Source: Flavobacterium sediminilitoris (lineage in GTDB: Bacteria > Bacteroidota > Bacteroidia > Flavobacteriales > Flavobacteriaceae). From it: a stretch of DNA of 64,000 nucleotides. The notes under the pieces are model-generated. The model saw only the letters and a list, made by a program, of their open reading frames with translations. It searched no databases and was not told the DNA's origin. Location of the stretch: contig NZ_CP090145.1 in NCBI RefSeq assembly GCF_023008245.1, positions 3,782,001 through 3,846,000 of the forward strand. Reading direction: 5' to 3'. Shown piece by piece: positions 54,015-63,045 of this stretch. Numbering within the stretch: the first letter of the stretch is position 1; each line of letters starts with the position of its first letter. The translations under genes were made by a program, and so were the position numbers.

Positions 54015-54251
54015 ATGATTACAAAACACCAATTAACAGTTGATTTCCCAGAATTTGAAACTAAAATTCATGAATTAAAGATTTCTGATAATCATTTCAA
54101 AAAATTATTTGATGATTATGACACCCTAGACCATGAAATCTATAGAATTGAAAGCAATACAGAACCTGCTTCCGATGATACTCTAAATACATTAAGGGTT
54201 GAAAGAGTTCACATTAAAGATGAAATTTATAATTATTTAAATCAAAAATAA
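54015..54251 (+). CDS. YdcH/DUF465 family small protein
   Basis: 78 residues, all helical. FPEFETKIHELKISDNHFKK followed by LFDDYDTLDHEIYRIES and LRVERVHIKDEIYNYLNQK form the two-helix coiled coil of the YdcH (DUF465) family. Function is unknown; cytoplasmic. It is monocistronic, with a terminator at both ends. Confidence 0.9.
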   Translation: MITKHQLTVDFPEFETKIHELKISDNHFKKLFDDYDTLDHEIYRIESNTEPASDDTLNTLRVERVHIKDEIYNYLNQK

Positions 54252-54269
54252 TCTTTTTACAAATAACAT

Positions 54270-54303
54270 TAAATCCTTTTCAGTTTTTGAAAAGGATTTT
54301 TTA
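54270..54303. terminator. Bidirectional terminator
   Basis: Stem AAATCCTTTTC/GAAAAGGATTT with loop AGTTTTT and T tract, between convergent genes. Confidence 0.85.
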
Positions 54304-54345
54304 TATCTATTCTTTTATTTATACTTAAAAAGTAAATCTTCAAAA

Positions 54346-55038
54346 TTATTCTACAATTATTTTTGAATTAGTAATTTTCAATAATTTTCCATTAGTATCA
54401 AATGTTCCTAGAATTTGATTTTCTCCTTTTTTTCCTAAAATAGTGTCTCCAGATAGTTTCACTTCATATCCTTTTTGATTTAGATAACAAAATAATCCAT
54501 GTTTATGTCCGAAATTCATTCTAGAAACTGTTTTAGAAAAATGAGAACAAATAAGCGCAGGTTCAATAATTTTTTTTGCATCTACTAACTCCGAATTCAA
54601 TAAAACATAAATTTTTATATTATTAAAGGCTAAAGATGTATAACAACTCGATTTAATTAATCCATTTGCTACAAAAGAAAAATAATGCCCTGGATCTTCT
54701 TCCGTTTCTATTTTTGCTGTGATTAAATTTTCTATTCCATGACGTTCTCCAATAAGTTTCATTGCTAAAGATGCTTCTAAAAATTCTTCTGGAATATCAC
54801 TTTCTTTATTTGCCCAAGCCCATAACCATTCTTTTTGGGTTTCGGAATAGGTTCCTAAAACCTGCATTCTAAACACATAATCTCCATAAACAACTGTACC
54901 GTTTAACATATCAAAAGACCATGCTAATTCTTCTACCAAATCAAAAAAAGCATCTTGACGTTCAAATGTTAAGGCTACTGTTTGATTATGCAATTGGGAT
55001 AAACTTACTTTCGGTTGTTGATTTTGTATTGGTTCCAT
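54346..55038 (-). CDS. DUF6882-like cytoplasmic protein
   Basis: 230 residues, no signal peptide. It shows FDLVEELAWSFDMLNGTVVY, VLGTYSETQKEWLWAWANKE, PEEFLEASLAMKLIGERHGI and FVANGLIKSSCYTSLAFNN (given in parts). I recall the 'WLWAWAN' signature as DUF6882, whose members look like immunity-type or stress proteins. A 60-residue C-terminal addition (GLFCYLNQKGYEVKLSGDTI) is separate. It stands alone, with terminators at one end and a 180-bp AT-rich gap at the other. First gene of a patch of poorly conserved cytoplasmic proteins. Confidence 0.7.
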   Translation of the reverse strand: MEPIQNQQPKVSLSQLHNQTVALTFERQDAFFDLVEELAWSFDMLNGTVVYGDYVFRMQVLGTYSETQKEWLWAWANKESDIPEEFLEASLAMKLIGERHGIENLITAKIETEEDPGHYFSFVANGLIKSSCYTSLAFNNIKIYVLLNSELVDAKKIIEPALICSHFSKTVSRMNFGHKHGLFCYLNQKGYEVKLSGDTILGKKGENQILGTFDTNGKLLKITNSKIIVE

Positions 55039-55134
55039 GTTTTTATTTTAAATCTTTTTCATCATATTTATATATAAATCAAAACTGTTTCATAATGTTC
55101 TTTTAATTTTCACTTCCTACATTTTATTTCATAA

Positions 55135-55160
55135 CATAAAAGTTAGGAGGATTTTTTTTT
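55135..55160 (+). repeat. Decayed copy of the rimO terminator half
   Basis: CATAAAAGTTAGGAGGATTT, then T's, differs by one base from 53912-53936 (CATAAAAGTTATGAGGATTT...). The complementary left arm is missing here, so it cannot fold as a terminator. Confidence 0.45.
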
Positions 55161-55218
55161 GATAAACTATTTAAAAAGGAGAAAAAAAATAGTTAATGAT
55201 TTGTTTTTTTTTATTTAC

Positions 55219-55863
55219 TTAAAGTATTGATTCTGTCTTTTCTACTAGAAGTGAAACTAAATTTTTAGGCAGTGCTTTTTGAGTATTTATATAAATTTCT
55301 AAATTGTTTTCTTGTTTAATTATCTTAAATTCTTCTGCTTGTGTAATAATTATTTTTTCTATAGTTTTCCAAACTTCTAAAGCCAAAGCATCTTTGCATA
55401 TAATCTCAACAGCTTGTAAAAAATCAGTTATTAAATCTTTACAATTTAAACGAACATTTCCTTCTTGTAAATCCGTTTTACTTAATGTAAAATCAATTGG
55501 TATTTCTAATATTTCTTGCTGTTTTTGTATCCATCTTTTTAATTCTAGAACACTTATTCCCGATTCATTACTAATAGGTCTACTTACTGTTCCTTTGGAT
55601 AATTCTACTGCTAATGCTTTTGGTTGTTTAATTGACAATAAAGATATCTCTTGAAAATTAAAAAATAAAACTTCATTGTCTTCCGTTTTCATGCATACAA
55701 ATGTTTGATATTCTTCTTTTAAAATATCAACTACATAACCTTCAACATAAGTACCGTTTTTAAAAGTTAATGCAATTTTCGTTTCTCTTTTTTCTTTAAA
55801 AATTATTTCAATTATTGAAAACGGAGATTGTGCTTTAAATTGATCTATATATGCTATTTCCAT
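55219..55863 (-). CDS. Hypothetical protein with possible LSm-like N-terminal domain
   Basis: 214 residues, no signal peptide. Residues about 28-78 alternate strands with a single NGTYVEGYV turn: KIALTFKNGTYVEGYVVDIL, TFVCMKTEDNEVLFFNFQEI. This resembles an Sm/LSm barrel (…L.nG….G.V.di….v.l…..v.…I..i), a guess by pattern. The helical C-terminal half has ELKRWIQKQQEIL and DLITDFLQAVEIICKDALAL. It lies 28 bp downstream of the 55892 gene on the same strand, so they are probably co-transcribed. Function unknown. Confidence 0.6.
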   Translation of the reverse strand: MEIAYIDQFKAQSPFSIIEIIFKEKRETKIALTFKNGTYVEGYVVDILKEEYQTFVCMKTEDNEVLFFNFQEISLLSIKQPKALAVELSKGTVSRPISNESGISVLELKRWIQKQQEILEIPIDFTLSKTDLQEGNVRLNCKDLITDFLQAVEIICKDALALEVWKTIEKIIITQAEEFKIIKQENNLEIYINTQKALPKNLVSLLVEKTESIL

Positions 55864-55891
55864 AATATATTCAATTACTTTATTTTAAATT

Positions 55892-56356
55892 TTATACTGC
55901 TTCTTTATCTATCTGATATTGATAATATTCTAAAGTTTCTTGCCTTATAAACGAAGTGTATTCATTACCTTCTGTAATACTTCTCAATATCGCAACATTT
56001 TTTTTCCATGCATCACCATCTAAAGCATTTAAATATCGATTGAGTAAAATAATAGAAGTCAAATTTGGATTTTGAATATTACATTCAATTAATTGCTTAC
56101 TATATATTGAATAGTTAGGTTTATCTATACTTTCTATTAAATGAATAAATGAAAAATCTTCCTCCATTTCTGGATTATGCTTTTTTAGAAAATTGAAAAG
56201 TGTTTTAATTAGTTGTTCTTTATGTAAATCTTCCAGTATTTTCAAATTATCAATACTTTCCATAATTCCATCAAAAAAATCGCTAACTTTATAATCTTCC
56301 ATTTCTTCATTGACTTTGAAAGTATTAATTTGCAAAAGTATTTGTTCTATATTCAT
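55892..56356 (-). CDS. Small helical hypothetical protein
   Basis: 154 residues, acidic and helical, with no signal peptide or catalytic motif. Notable parts are YKVSDFFDGIMESIDNLKIL and TSIILLNRYLNALDGDAWKK. Size, composition and setting are reminiscent of immunity proteins of polymorphic toxin systems, but I have no family match. Upstream of it by 68 bp lies the 56425 gene, also on the minus strand. Confidence 0.6.
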   Translation of the reverse strand: MNIEQILLQINTFKVNEEMEDYKVSDFFDGIMESIDNLKILEDLHKEQLIKTLFNFLKKHNPEMEEDFSFIHLIESIDKPNYSIYSKQLIECNIQNPNLTSIILLNRYLNALDGDAWKKNVAILRSITEGNEYTSFIRQETLEYYQYQIDKEAV

Positions 56357-56424
56357 TTTTTATGGTATATGATTAAGAAATAAAAAACGCCATTTTTAAA
56401 AAATAGCGTCTCCTATTAAAAATT

Positions 56425-56835
56425 TTATAAGTTATTCTCTAATAAATCAACCAAAACTTCTGTTCTTTCACTTACTTTATCTGCATTTAAAATAGGACTA
56501 TGGTTTACCTGTAAAACGCCATTTTCTAAAGTATATGCATGTGTAGGATTATGATGATCATCTTTATTAACTATAATTACTTTTTGCAAACCTTCCTTCA
56601 ACGCTTCTTTTCCCATATCGTCTGAAGATATTGCAGTAAAGGCTTCAATAAGTGGTTGAAAATAAATTTTAGGATAACTATCTGTGTATAAATGTAAAAA
56701 ACGATCTTCAAATAAGGTTTCCCATTCAATCTCTAGTGTTACATCAAAGCCCGCAGCAATATCAATTTTTTGCTTTAATGCTGGATATTGTTCCTCTTGA
56801 AATTCTTTTGTAAATCTTTTTTCTTTAAGTCCCAT
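56425..56835 (-). CDS. Small acidic hypothetical protein
   Basis: 136 residues with an early basic segment (KEKRFTKEFQEEQYPALKQK), then alternating strands and helices: GFDVTLEIEWETLFED, YPKIYFQPLIEAFTAISSDD, MGKEALKEGLQKVIIVNKDD and NPTHAYTLENGVLQVNH. No signal peptide. No family is recognised. It shares strand and spacing with the two genes downstream, forming a three-gene group of unknown cytoplasmic proteins. Confidence 0.6.
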   Translation of the reverse strand: MGLKEKRFTKEFQEEQYPALKQKIDIAAGFDVTLEIEWETLFEDRFLHLYTDSYPKIYFQPLIEAFTAISSDDMGKEALKEGLQKVIIVNKDDHHNPTHAYTLENGVLQVNHSPILNADKVSERTEVLVDLLENNL

Positions 56836-56946
56836 TTTGTATTCTATTTTAGGTTACTTTTAAATTAATGTATTAAAATTATACTAAAATATAGGATTGC
56901 TAAAAACGATTTTACAAACGTGGTTTTTGATTTTATATCCGCAATT

Positions 56947-57687
56947 TTATTTAGACAAATTCGCTAAAAATTGCTTCAAATAACTTTTCTTTCTAGAGGC
57001 TAAAGGTATTTTTTCTCCATCTTTTAATACTATATCATTAAGAACTATGGAATCTATATATTTTATATTAATTAAGTGTGATTGATGTACTCTTACGAAT
57101 GTATGATCGTTTAATATATTTTCGTAATATTTCAAATTTCTTGCACTCATTATTTTTTTGTCCTTTGTATAAAAAATGGTATAGCTTCCATCTGATTGAC
57201 ATCTAATAATTGTATCTATAGGTAAAACATGTCGTTCTTGAGTGTTTTTTATAAGCAATGTTTTTTGAACATCGTTTGCATCTGTTTGTGCCATTTTATT
57301 CATTAAACCAATATACTCTTGCTCTTTTTGATAAGCCACTCTAAATCGGTTTATACATATTGCTAATTCGTCAGAGTCTATTGGCTTTAACAGATAATCT
57401 ATAGCATCTACTTTTATGGCTTTTATAGCAAAATCATCATAAGCTGTAGTAAAAATAATTTTAAAATTGATTTTTTCTAATGCGTCTAGTATTGAAAAAG
57501 CATTGCCGCCAATAAGTTCTATATCCATAAAAACCAAATCGGGTGTATTGTTTTTCAAAAACGAAATAGCTTCACTTACTGTATCTATTTTAGCAATAAT
57601 TTCAATATCTTTTTGTGTATATTGTAATAGCTTTGATAAGGTATTTAATGCATTAAATTCGTCTTCTATTATAGCAACTTTTATCAT
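56947..57687 (-). CDS. LytTR-family response regulator
   Basis: 246 residues: a receiver domain (1-120; phospho-acceptor Asp55 in LVFMDIELIGG, Lys in DAIDYLLKPIDSDEL) and a C-terminal LytTR DNA-binding domain (about 140-245; QERHVLPIDTIIRCQSDGSY, TFVRVHQSHLINIKYIDSIV, VLKDGEKIPLASRKKSYLKQ). The sensor kinase gene overlaps its start by 4 bp (ATGA), so the pair is coupled. LytTR regulators bind imperfect direct repeats; targets may include nearby genes of unknown function. Confidence 0.94.
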   Translation of the reverse strand: MIKVAIIEDEFNALNTLSKLLQYTQKDIEIIAKIDTVSEAISFLKNNTPDLVFMDIELIGGNAFSILDALEKINFKIIFTTAYDDFAIKAIKVDAIDYLLKPIDSDELAICINRFRVAYQKEQEYIGLMNKMAQTDANDVQKTLLIKNTQERHVLPIDTIIRCQSDGSYTIFYTKDKKIMSARNLKYYENILNDHTFVRVHQSHLINIKYIDSIVLNDIVLKDGEKIPLASRKKSYLKQFLANLSK

Positions 57688-59531
57688 GTAATCTTTATTT
57701 TAAAAGTTATTTTAGTTCCTATGGGTTGCTTTTCTGAATTATATAAATCTTCTATTTGAAACGTTTTCTCTTCTGCTTTTTTACGCAGTTTTAATCGTTC
57801 CATAAAAACATCAGTAGCATGTAGTGCTTTACTTTTTCTATGCTGCTTTGAATAGTTAGATCTTCCTACTCCATTGTCTTTTATTTCAAAACACAATTGA
57901 TTCTTTTCTTTAAAAATATTCAATTCTAAAATACCTTCCATTTTTTTTCCTTTTAATCCATATTCAATTGCATTCTCTACAAAGGGTTGTAAAAGCATAG
58001 GTGGCACTTTTAAACTTTTAGTATCGCAATTTTCTCCAAGGTTTAAAATATATTGAAATGAATCATCAAAACGTAATTGTTGTGTTTCTATATAATTTAA
58101 AATCATATTAATTTCCTCTTCAAGCGTAATTTCTTCTTTGCGTACATAATCAAAATTTTGTCGAATCAACTTAGAGAATTTTGCTATATAATTTGACGAT
58201 TTTATGTAATCTTCTTCTAAAGTTATATTCTGTATTGCTGCTAATGTATTAAAGATAAAATGCGGATTCATTTGCACTCTTAATAAGTTTTGTTCTAATT
58301 TTGAAGCTCTGTTTGCTGCTTTCAATTTTGTAATGTATAGATAAGCTCCTAATAAAATTAACAATAAAGATAAAGTAATCAAAAGACTTCCAAAAAGCCA
58401 TTTATTTCTTTGATTAGTTTGTTGTTGATATAACAATTCAATTTCTTTTTCTTTTACTTGGTACTTTACCGTTGCAAAACCTAATAGTTTCTCTTTTTCA
58501 ATAGCTTGCAATTCCACTTGCAGTTGGTCTCTTTCTATTTGATAATTTAAAGCTTCTTCAGAATTTTTATCTTGTATGGCTAAAGTAATTAACTTATCTA
58601 ATACTTGAATTTGCTCAGGTATATTTTTATTCTGTTTGTAAATTGTTAAAGATTGCTTATAATTTACTATTGATTTATTTACATCTTTATTTAAAAAGTA
58701 GACATATCCTAATCCTTTATAAGGTGCTGCATTAATTGCATTAATATTTTTATTTAATTGAATTGCTCCTTCTAAAAACTGAATAGCCGATGGATATTCT
58801 TTCGTTTCTATATAAATAAAACCTATGTTATTGAGAATCTTTACTATTGTTTGTGGTGCTTTTATATTTTGCCCTAGTTTTAAAGATTCTTGATATATTT
58901 TTAATGCCTTATTATACTTTTTTTGTTTTAGATATATTGCTGCTTCATTACTTTTAATAGCTATTTTAGAAACAGTATCTTTTTCATAAGCAAAAATTTC
59001 TTCTGCTTTTTGAATATATTGTAATGCTTTTGAATAATCTTCCAAGATAAAATGAAGTTGAAACAACTGATTATTTGCCTTTCCTAACATTCTTTCATCT
59101 CCTAATGATTCAGCCGTATGCAATGCTTCTAAAGCATATTCTTGCGCTTTTTCAAAATTTTCAAATCTTAAATTTGCAGCACTTAATGTTATTAAACTTC
59201 TGGTTTTATTGTATTCGTCTTTTTGTTCTACAAATAAATTATACGCTTTTTTATGTTCTATTATAGATTCTAAATAAAAATCATTTACATAATAAACTTC
59301 TCCTTTTTTAAAAAATAATAAAGCCGCTTGTTCTGATGATATTATTGAAGAATGAAGCTGTAAACTATCTAAAATCTTTATCGCTTTTTTAGGATCATAC
59401 TCCATAAGGCTATCCGTTTTGCTTATGATAGCATCAAACTGGTTATCGCTTTCTTTATATTTTGTGCAACTTTGTAGATGGAAAAATAATGCTAAGCAAA
59501 AAAGGGATTTATAAAAAAAACAATACCTCAT
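57684..59531 (-). CDS. TPR-containing LytS-type sensor histidine kinase (lipoprotein signal)
   Basis: 615 residues from the ATG at 59531 (MRYCFFYKSLFCLALFFHLQ followed by SC, a lipoprotein signal); an ATG at 59621 adds an unlikely leader. The extracytoplasmic part is six or seven TPR-like repeats (residues about 60-390; ESIIEHKKAYNLFVEQKDEY, ALKIYQESLKLGQN). A membrane segment (about 398-420) and a coiled coil follow. Then come the His_kinase domain (QMNPHFIFNTLAAIQN, conserved His) and the HATPase_c domain (LLQPFVENAIEYGLKG, IKDNGVGRSNY). It signals to the coupled LytTR regulator. Confidence 0.92.
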   Translation of the reverse strand: MRYCFFYKSLFCLALFFHLQSCTKYKESDNQFDAIISKTDSLMEYDPKKAIKILDSLQLHSSIISSEQAALLFFKKGEVYYVNDFYLESIIEHKKAYNLFVEQKDEYNKTRSLITLSAANLRFENFEKAQEYALEALHTAESLGDERMLGKANNQLFQLHFILEDYSKALQYIQKAEEIFAYEKDTVSKIAIKSNEAAIYLKQKKYNKALKIYQESLKLGQNIKAPQTIVKILNNIGFIYIETKEYPSAIQFLEGAIQLNKNINAINAAPYKGLGYVYFLNKDVNKSIVNYKQSLTIYKQNKNIPEQIQVLDKLITLAIQDKNSEEALNYQIERDQLQVELQAIEKEKLLGFATVKYQVKEKEIELLYQQQTNQRNKWLFGSLLITLSLLLILLGAYLYITKLKAANRASKLEQNLLRVQMNPHFIFNTLAAIQNITLEEDYIKSSNYIAKFSKLIRQNFDYVRKEEITLEEEINMILNYIETQQLRFDDSFQYILNLGENCDTKSLKVPPMLLQPFVENAIEYGLKGKKMEGILELNIFKEKNQLCFEIKDNGVGRSNYSKQHRKSKALHATDVFMERLKLRKKAEEKTFQIEDLYNSEKQPIGTKITFKIKIT

Positions 59532-59696
59532 GTTTTTATAATGGAGTTCTAAAAAACGAAAGTAGTCTTTTACTCTCAGAAGAGAAACTTTTTTAACATC
59601 AAATAACAGATTTAAAACCATTAACTACAGTTACAAAAGCTTTTTCTGATTTTCAAAAAGTACTATTACTTTTAACTTATAATTAAAACATAAAAT
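59532..59696. other. Divergent intergenic region before the pseudogene
   Basis: 165 bp upstream of the sensor kinase gene. TACTTTCG on the minus strand (59564-59557) is one base off the TAnnTTTG consensus and could serve the kinase. Nothing else recognised. Confidence 0.4.
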
Positions 59697-59929
59697 ATGA
59701 GTATATTAAAACTTATAGATACTATTATTACTGGGTTTGGCCTTGAAATGTAATTAAAAGAAAAACACTCCTAAAATAGGTATTGATGATGCTTACCCTG
59801 AATTAGTCAAAAAAGCATTATCTATTACTAAAGAAAAAATAGAAGAGAATCTTGATGTTGTTCTAGATGAAATTGCTCCTTTTGACACTTAAAACAGTAA
59901 AAGGAACACAAGTAGATTATGTATAATTA
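59697..59929 (+). pseudogene. Decayed small gene with stops and frameshifts
   Basis: ATG at 59697 opens MSILKLIDTIITGFGLEM and then hits TAA at 59751-59753. About 15 bp on, in a second frame, a coherent stretch begins (KKKNTPKIGIDDAYPELVKK, continuing to DEIAPFDT) and stops at TAA (59890-59892). A third frame then carries KTVKGTQVDYV before a TAA at 59927. The pieces join into a plausible ~75-residue protein if two lesions are repaired, so this is a relic. It is 20 bp upstream of the next gene, which continues on the same strand. No function recognised. Confidence 0.6.
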
Positions 59930-59948
59930 AAATATTTATTTAAAATAA

Positions 59949-60374
59949 ATGACCTATAAAGCCGTATTAAACAATCCAAGCCAATTGAATGAAATTATTC
60001 ATTCTGATTATTTGAATTTCATTAAGGATAAAGTGCAAATAATTAGAATAGATGAAGGTGTTTTTAAACTCTATACTATTGATGAACTGTGCCAACTTGT
60101 CACTATTGATAATAAGAAAATGAGTACTATTTATTCTTTAAAAGCGTATGTTGAAACTTTACGAGAATTTCTAGGTAATTTTACTTATGATCAAAATGGA
60201 AATCCTTTTACTTTACTTCGCCTTGCGCTAAGTCCTGTTATTGGTAGTGAAAATGGAAATCCTATATTTGTAGACTATAAAGACAAGAATACCATTTATA
60301 TTTTTCATCCTGATGGTGGTGATATTACTAAAACGACTCTTACCTTAAATAAAATTATTAAAAATGAGTACTAA
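59949..60374 (+). CDS. Small hypothetical protein, weakly SUKH-like end
   Basis: 141 residues, cytoplasmic. It opens MTYKAVLNNPSQLNEIIHSD and the C-terminus SENGNPIFVDYKDKNTIYIF then HPDGGDITKT recalls the closing strands of SMI1/KNR4 (SUKH) immunity proteins. The N-terminal SUKH landmarks are not clear, so this is only a hint. Its stop overlaps the next gene's start by 11 bp. It follows a decayed gene by 20 bp. Confidence 0.6.
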   Translation: MTYKAVLNNPSQLNEIIHSDYLNFIKDKVQIIRIDEGVFKLYTIDELCQLVTIDNKKMSTIYSLKAYVETLREFLGNFTYDQNGNPFTLLRLALSPVIGSENGNPIFVDYKDKNTIYIFHPDGGDITKTTLTLNKIIKNEY

Positions 60375-61173
60375 CCGATTAAAAAAACAAGAAAAACGTT
60401 ATGAAAATTTAGATTTTGCTGTCCAAATTAAAAAAGATAATCTTGGTATTCTTAAACATTTTATAGAAAGCGAAAAAGAAGCTCATGAACACGATTTTCA
60501 AGGGCAATTTTATCCTTCTTACCATTATGAAATAAATAGAGTAATGAGCACAAAAATGACTAAAATTCCTGATGAAATCATTCATTTGGCTTTTTATTAT
60601 CGCCTCAAACTAGGAACTCTTGATAAACCTTTGCCGCAACACTTTTCTTTATTTTTAAATGCTGTTGAAAAAAATATTGCTGATAATAATTTGGACAAAA
60701 GCTATTTAAGTGCTTATAAGATATACCTGCTTTTTGGTGTTATGAATAGTGCTGATGCTAAAAATGTACATCATATTACTTATGAAGCCTATACAAATTC
60801 ACTTCATTTTCTAGCTATTTCTAACAGTTACACTAGTTTTCCTAATCTACGCAAAAAACACATTCGCTTTCTTCCATTCATTGAAAATAAAACATTGATG
60901 CAACGCATTTATGAAGGTATTTCTTCTTATTTCAATAGTGATTTCACTACTGCTGGTTCTTTGGTTTTACTACTTTTAGACACACAACAAGCTTCTAAAG
61001 ATGTTTTATTTGCATTGCACAAAAATAAATTAGAAAACACAACAGTATGGCTATTAGGAAGCTTTTATAAAGATTTTCAAAACACAAATATAAACAAGCA
61101 AATATTAAAAAATTTATATGACCTATATCCCAAAGAATGGATTGATGAATATCAACCTAGAAAATGGAGTTAA
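60364..61173 (+). CDS. Hypothetical protein coupled to the 59949 gene
   Basis: 269 residues, helical, no signal peptide. Segments such as EAHEHDFQGQFYPSYHYEIN, MTKIPDEIIHLAFYYRLKLG and YLLFGVMNSADAKNVHHITY suggest a HEAT-like helical repeat fold. It ends LYDLYPKEWIDEYQPRKWS. No family is recognised. The 11-bp overlap with the upstream gene implies joint expression. Position and lack of relatives I can name suggest an accessory, possibly immunity-type pair. Confidence 0.62.
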   Translation: MSTNRLKKQEKRYENLDFAVQIKKDNLGILKHFIESEKEAHEHDFQGQFYPSYHYEINRVMSTKMTKIPDEIIHLAFYYRLKLGTLDKPLPQHFSLFLNAVEKNIADNNLDKSYLSAYKIYLLFGVMNSADAKNVHHITYEAYTNSLHFLAISNSYTSFPNLRKKHIRFLPFIENKTLMQRIYEGISSYFNSDFTTAGSLVLLLLDTQQASKDVLFALHKNKLENTTVWLLGSFYKDFQNTNINKQILKNLYDLYPKEWIDEYQPRKWS

Positions 61174-61305
61174 TTAATTATAAGCTGATTTTTTAAAAGG
61201 TGTTTTTAACTTTATTGTTTCTTATTAAAACTCAAAAATGGTAGGATTTTATTTATCTTTGAAAAGATAAAATTAAATGTAGAACAAAGAAAATAAACTT
61301 AAAAA

Positions 61306-62295
61306 ATGGATTCCCTTTCCCAAATTGTTCTAGGTGCTGCTACTTTCGCTTTAGTAAAAGATAAAGAAATAGGCAAAAAAGCATTATTATATGGTGCTAT
61401 TCTTGGAACAATTCCCGATTTGGATGTTTTAATAAACCCTTATTTTAATGCTATTGAACAATTATCTATTCATAGAGCTTTTTCACATTCTATCTTTTTT
61501 TCGTTTATTTTAAGCTTACTCTTTGCTAAATGGTTTTCTTATAAATATAAAACTTCCTATGCTTCTTGGTTTTGGGCTAGTTTTTTAGCATTGTTTACAC
61601 ATCCGCTTTTAGATCTATGTACTACTTATGGCACTCGAATATTTTATCCATTAAGCAAGTCTTTTTATAGTTTAGATAATGTTTTTGTAATTGACCCTCT
61701 ATATACAATATGGTTATTAATTGGTTGCATTGTGTTACTCTTTATGAAAAATAAAAATTCGAAAAGACAAACTGTAATTAAATGGTCTTTAGGAATTTCA
61801 ACTGCTTATTTGTTTTTTGGATTAATTGTAAATTTTTACGTAACCAATCATTTCGAGAAAGAATTAGAAAGACAACAAATTAGCTATGAAAAAATAAAAG
61901 TAGTTCCAACTCCTTTTAACACTATACTTTGGCAATGCATTGTAAAATCTAAAGAAGGATTATATTATGCTGATTATAGTCTATTTGACAAGAATCTAAC
62001 TTCAAATTTTCATTTTGAAAAAAACGATACTGAGTTTATAGAAGATAAAAAAAAGATTAAAGAATTAGAACCTTTTTTCAACTTCACTGAAGGGCTTGAA
62101 CTGGCTCGAAAAGAAGATAATAAGACTATTATTTATGGAACTAAATTTGGTCCTATAAACATTGAAAATGGAAGAGCCAATTTCTTCTTTCCACTTATAT
62201 TTAATGAAGATGGAACTTATGAAATAAGTAAAAAAGAACCTGATAATTATGCCGAACTTTTAAATAAACTATATACTCGTTTAAAAGGAAATTAA
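61306..62295 (+). CDS. YdjM/DUF457-like membrane-bound metal-dependent hydrolase
   Basis: 329 residues. The N-terminal ~190 residues have five hydrophobic segments and the family motifs [44 protein letters not shown] and [15 protein letters not shown]. These contain the conserved Asp/His residues (PDLD, HRAFSH, THPLLD). They form the YdjM (DUF457) membrane hydrolase pattern. A soluble C-terminal domain of about 140 residues follows ([20 protein letters not shown]). The substrate is unknown. It starts 132 bp after the previous gene and is followed by phhB at 19 bp. Confidence 0.85.
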   Translation: MDSLSQIVLGAATFALVKDKEIGKKALLYGAILGTIPDLDVLINPYFNAIEQLSIHRAFSHSIFFSFILSLLFAKWFSYKYKTSYASWFWASFLALFTHPLLDLCTTYGTRIFYPLSKSFYSLDNVFVIDPLYTIWLLIGCIVLLFMKNKNSKRQTVIKWSLGISTAYLFFGLIVNFYVTNHFEKELERQQISYEKIKVVPTPFNTILWQCIVKSKEGLYYADYSLFDKNLTSNFHFEKNDTEFIEDKKKIKELEPFFNFTEGLELARKEDNKTIIYGTKFGPINIENGRANFFFPLIFNEDGTYEISKKEPDNYAELLNKLYTRLKGN

Positions 62296-62314
62296 TTTTA
62301 ATTACTTTACTATT

Positions 62315-62548
62315 ATGTGGGAAGAAAAAAATAATGCATTGATTAAATCTTTTGAATTTAAAGATTTTATAGAAGCGTTTAGTTTTATGACTAAAGTGGC
62401 TTTAATCGCAGAAAAAATGGATCATCATCCTGAATGGAAAAATGTTTACAACAAAGTTTTAATAAAGCTAACAACTCATGATGCAGGAAATACTATCACT
62501 GAAAAAGACAGGTATCTTGCAAAAGCTATTGACTCTTTATTAAAATAA
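62315..62548 (+). CDS. phhB: 4a-hydroxytetrahydrobiopterin dehydratase
   Basis: 77 residues, slightly shorter than the usual 95-105 at the N-terminus. Conserved pattern: [20 protein letters not shown], then [20 protein letters not shown] and AGNTITEKD. The HHP and TH residues are the active-site histidines. The enzyme recycles the pterin cofactor of aromatic amino acid hydroxylases. No hydroxylase gene is present here. The ATG at 62315 gives [15 protein letters not shown], a usual start for flavobacterial members. Confidence 0.9.
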   Translation: MWEEKNNALIKSFEFKDFIEAFSFMTKVALIAEKMDHHPEWKNVYNKVLIKLTTHDAGNTITEKDRYLAKAIDSLLK

Positions 62549-62559
62549 ATTAAAAAATT

Positions 62560-63045
62560 ATGGAACCTAAAATCATAACTATTTCGGCAAAGAAAACAAT
62601 AGGATTCTCTATTAAAACAAATATGGTAAATGACCAAACAGTAAAAATTTGGCAACAACTAATGCCTAGATTAAAAGAGGTTAAAAATGCTGTAAGCGCT
62701 GATTTATTTTCATTACAAGTTTATAATGGTGAAACTTTTGAGGAGTTTACCCCAACTACTGAGTTTACTAAATATGCTTTAGTTGAACTTAAAAATTATG
62801 ATTTTATTCCTGAAAGTTTTGAGAAGTTTGAAATTCCAGCCGGACAATATGCTGTTTTCATCCATAAAGGAACTAGTGCCGATTTTCCAAAAACATCTCA
62901 AATAATTTATGGAGAATGGTTGCCTAATTCTGAATATAAAATTGACAACAGACCGCATTTTGCTGTTATGGGCGATAAATATTTAGGGCACGAAAATCCT
63001 GAAACCGAAGAAGAAGTTTGGGTTCCTATTCAAAATAAAGTTTAA
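62560..63045 (+). CDS. GyrI-like effector-binding domain protein
   Basis: 161 residues, a single GyrI-like/AraC effector-binding fold. IGFSIKTNMVNDQTVKIWQQ, FEKFEIPAGQYAVFIHKGTS and YGEWLPNSEYKIDNRPHFAV are the diagnostic strands. There is no DNA-binding domain. Stand-alone GyrI-like proteins bind small hydrophobic or amphipathic molecules, or inhibit gyrase in E. coli SbmC. It follows phhB by 11 bp, so it is probably co-transcribed. Its last 4 bp overlap the stop of the convergent LysM gene. Confidence 0.85.
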   Translation: MEPKIITISAKKTIGFSIKTNMVNDQTVKIWQQLMPRLKEVKNAVSADLFSLQVYNGETFEEFTPTTEFTKYALVELKNYDFIPESFEKFEIPAGQYAVFIHKGTSADFPKTSQIIYGEWLPNSEYKIDNRPHFAVMGDKYLGHENPETEEEVWVPIQNKV

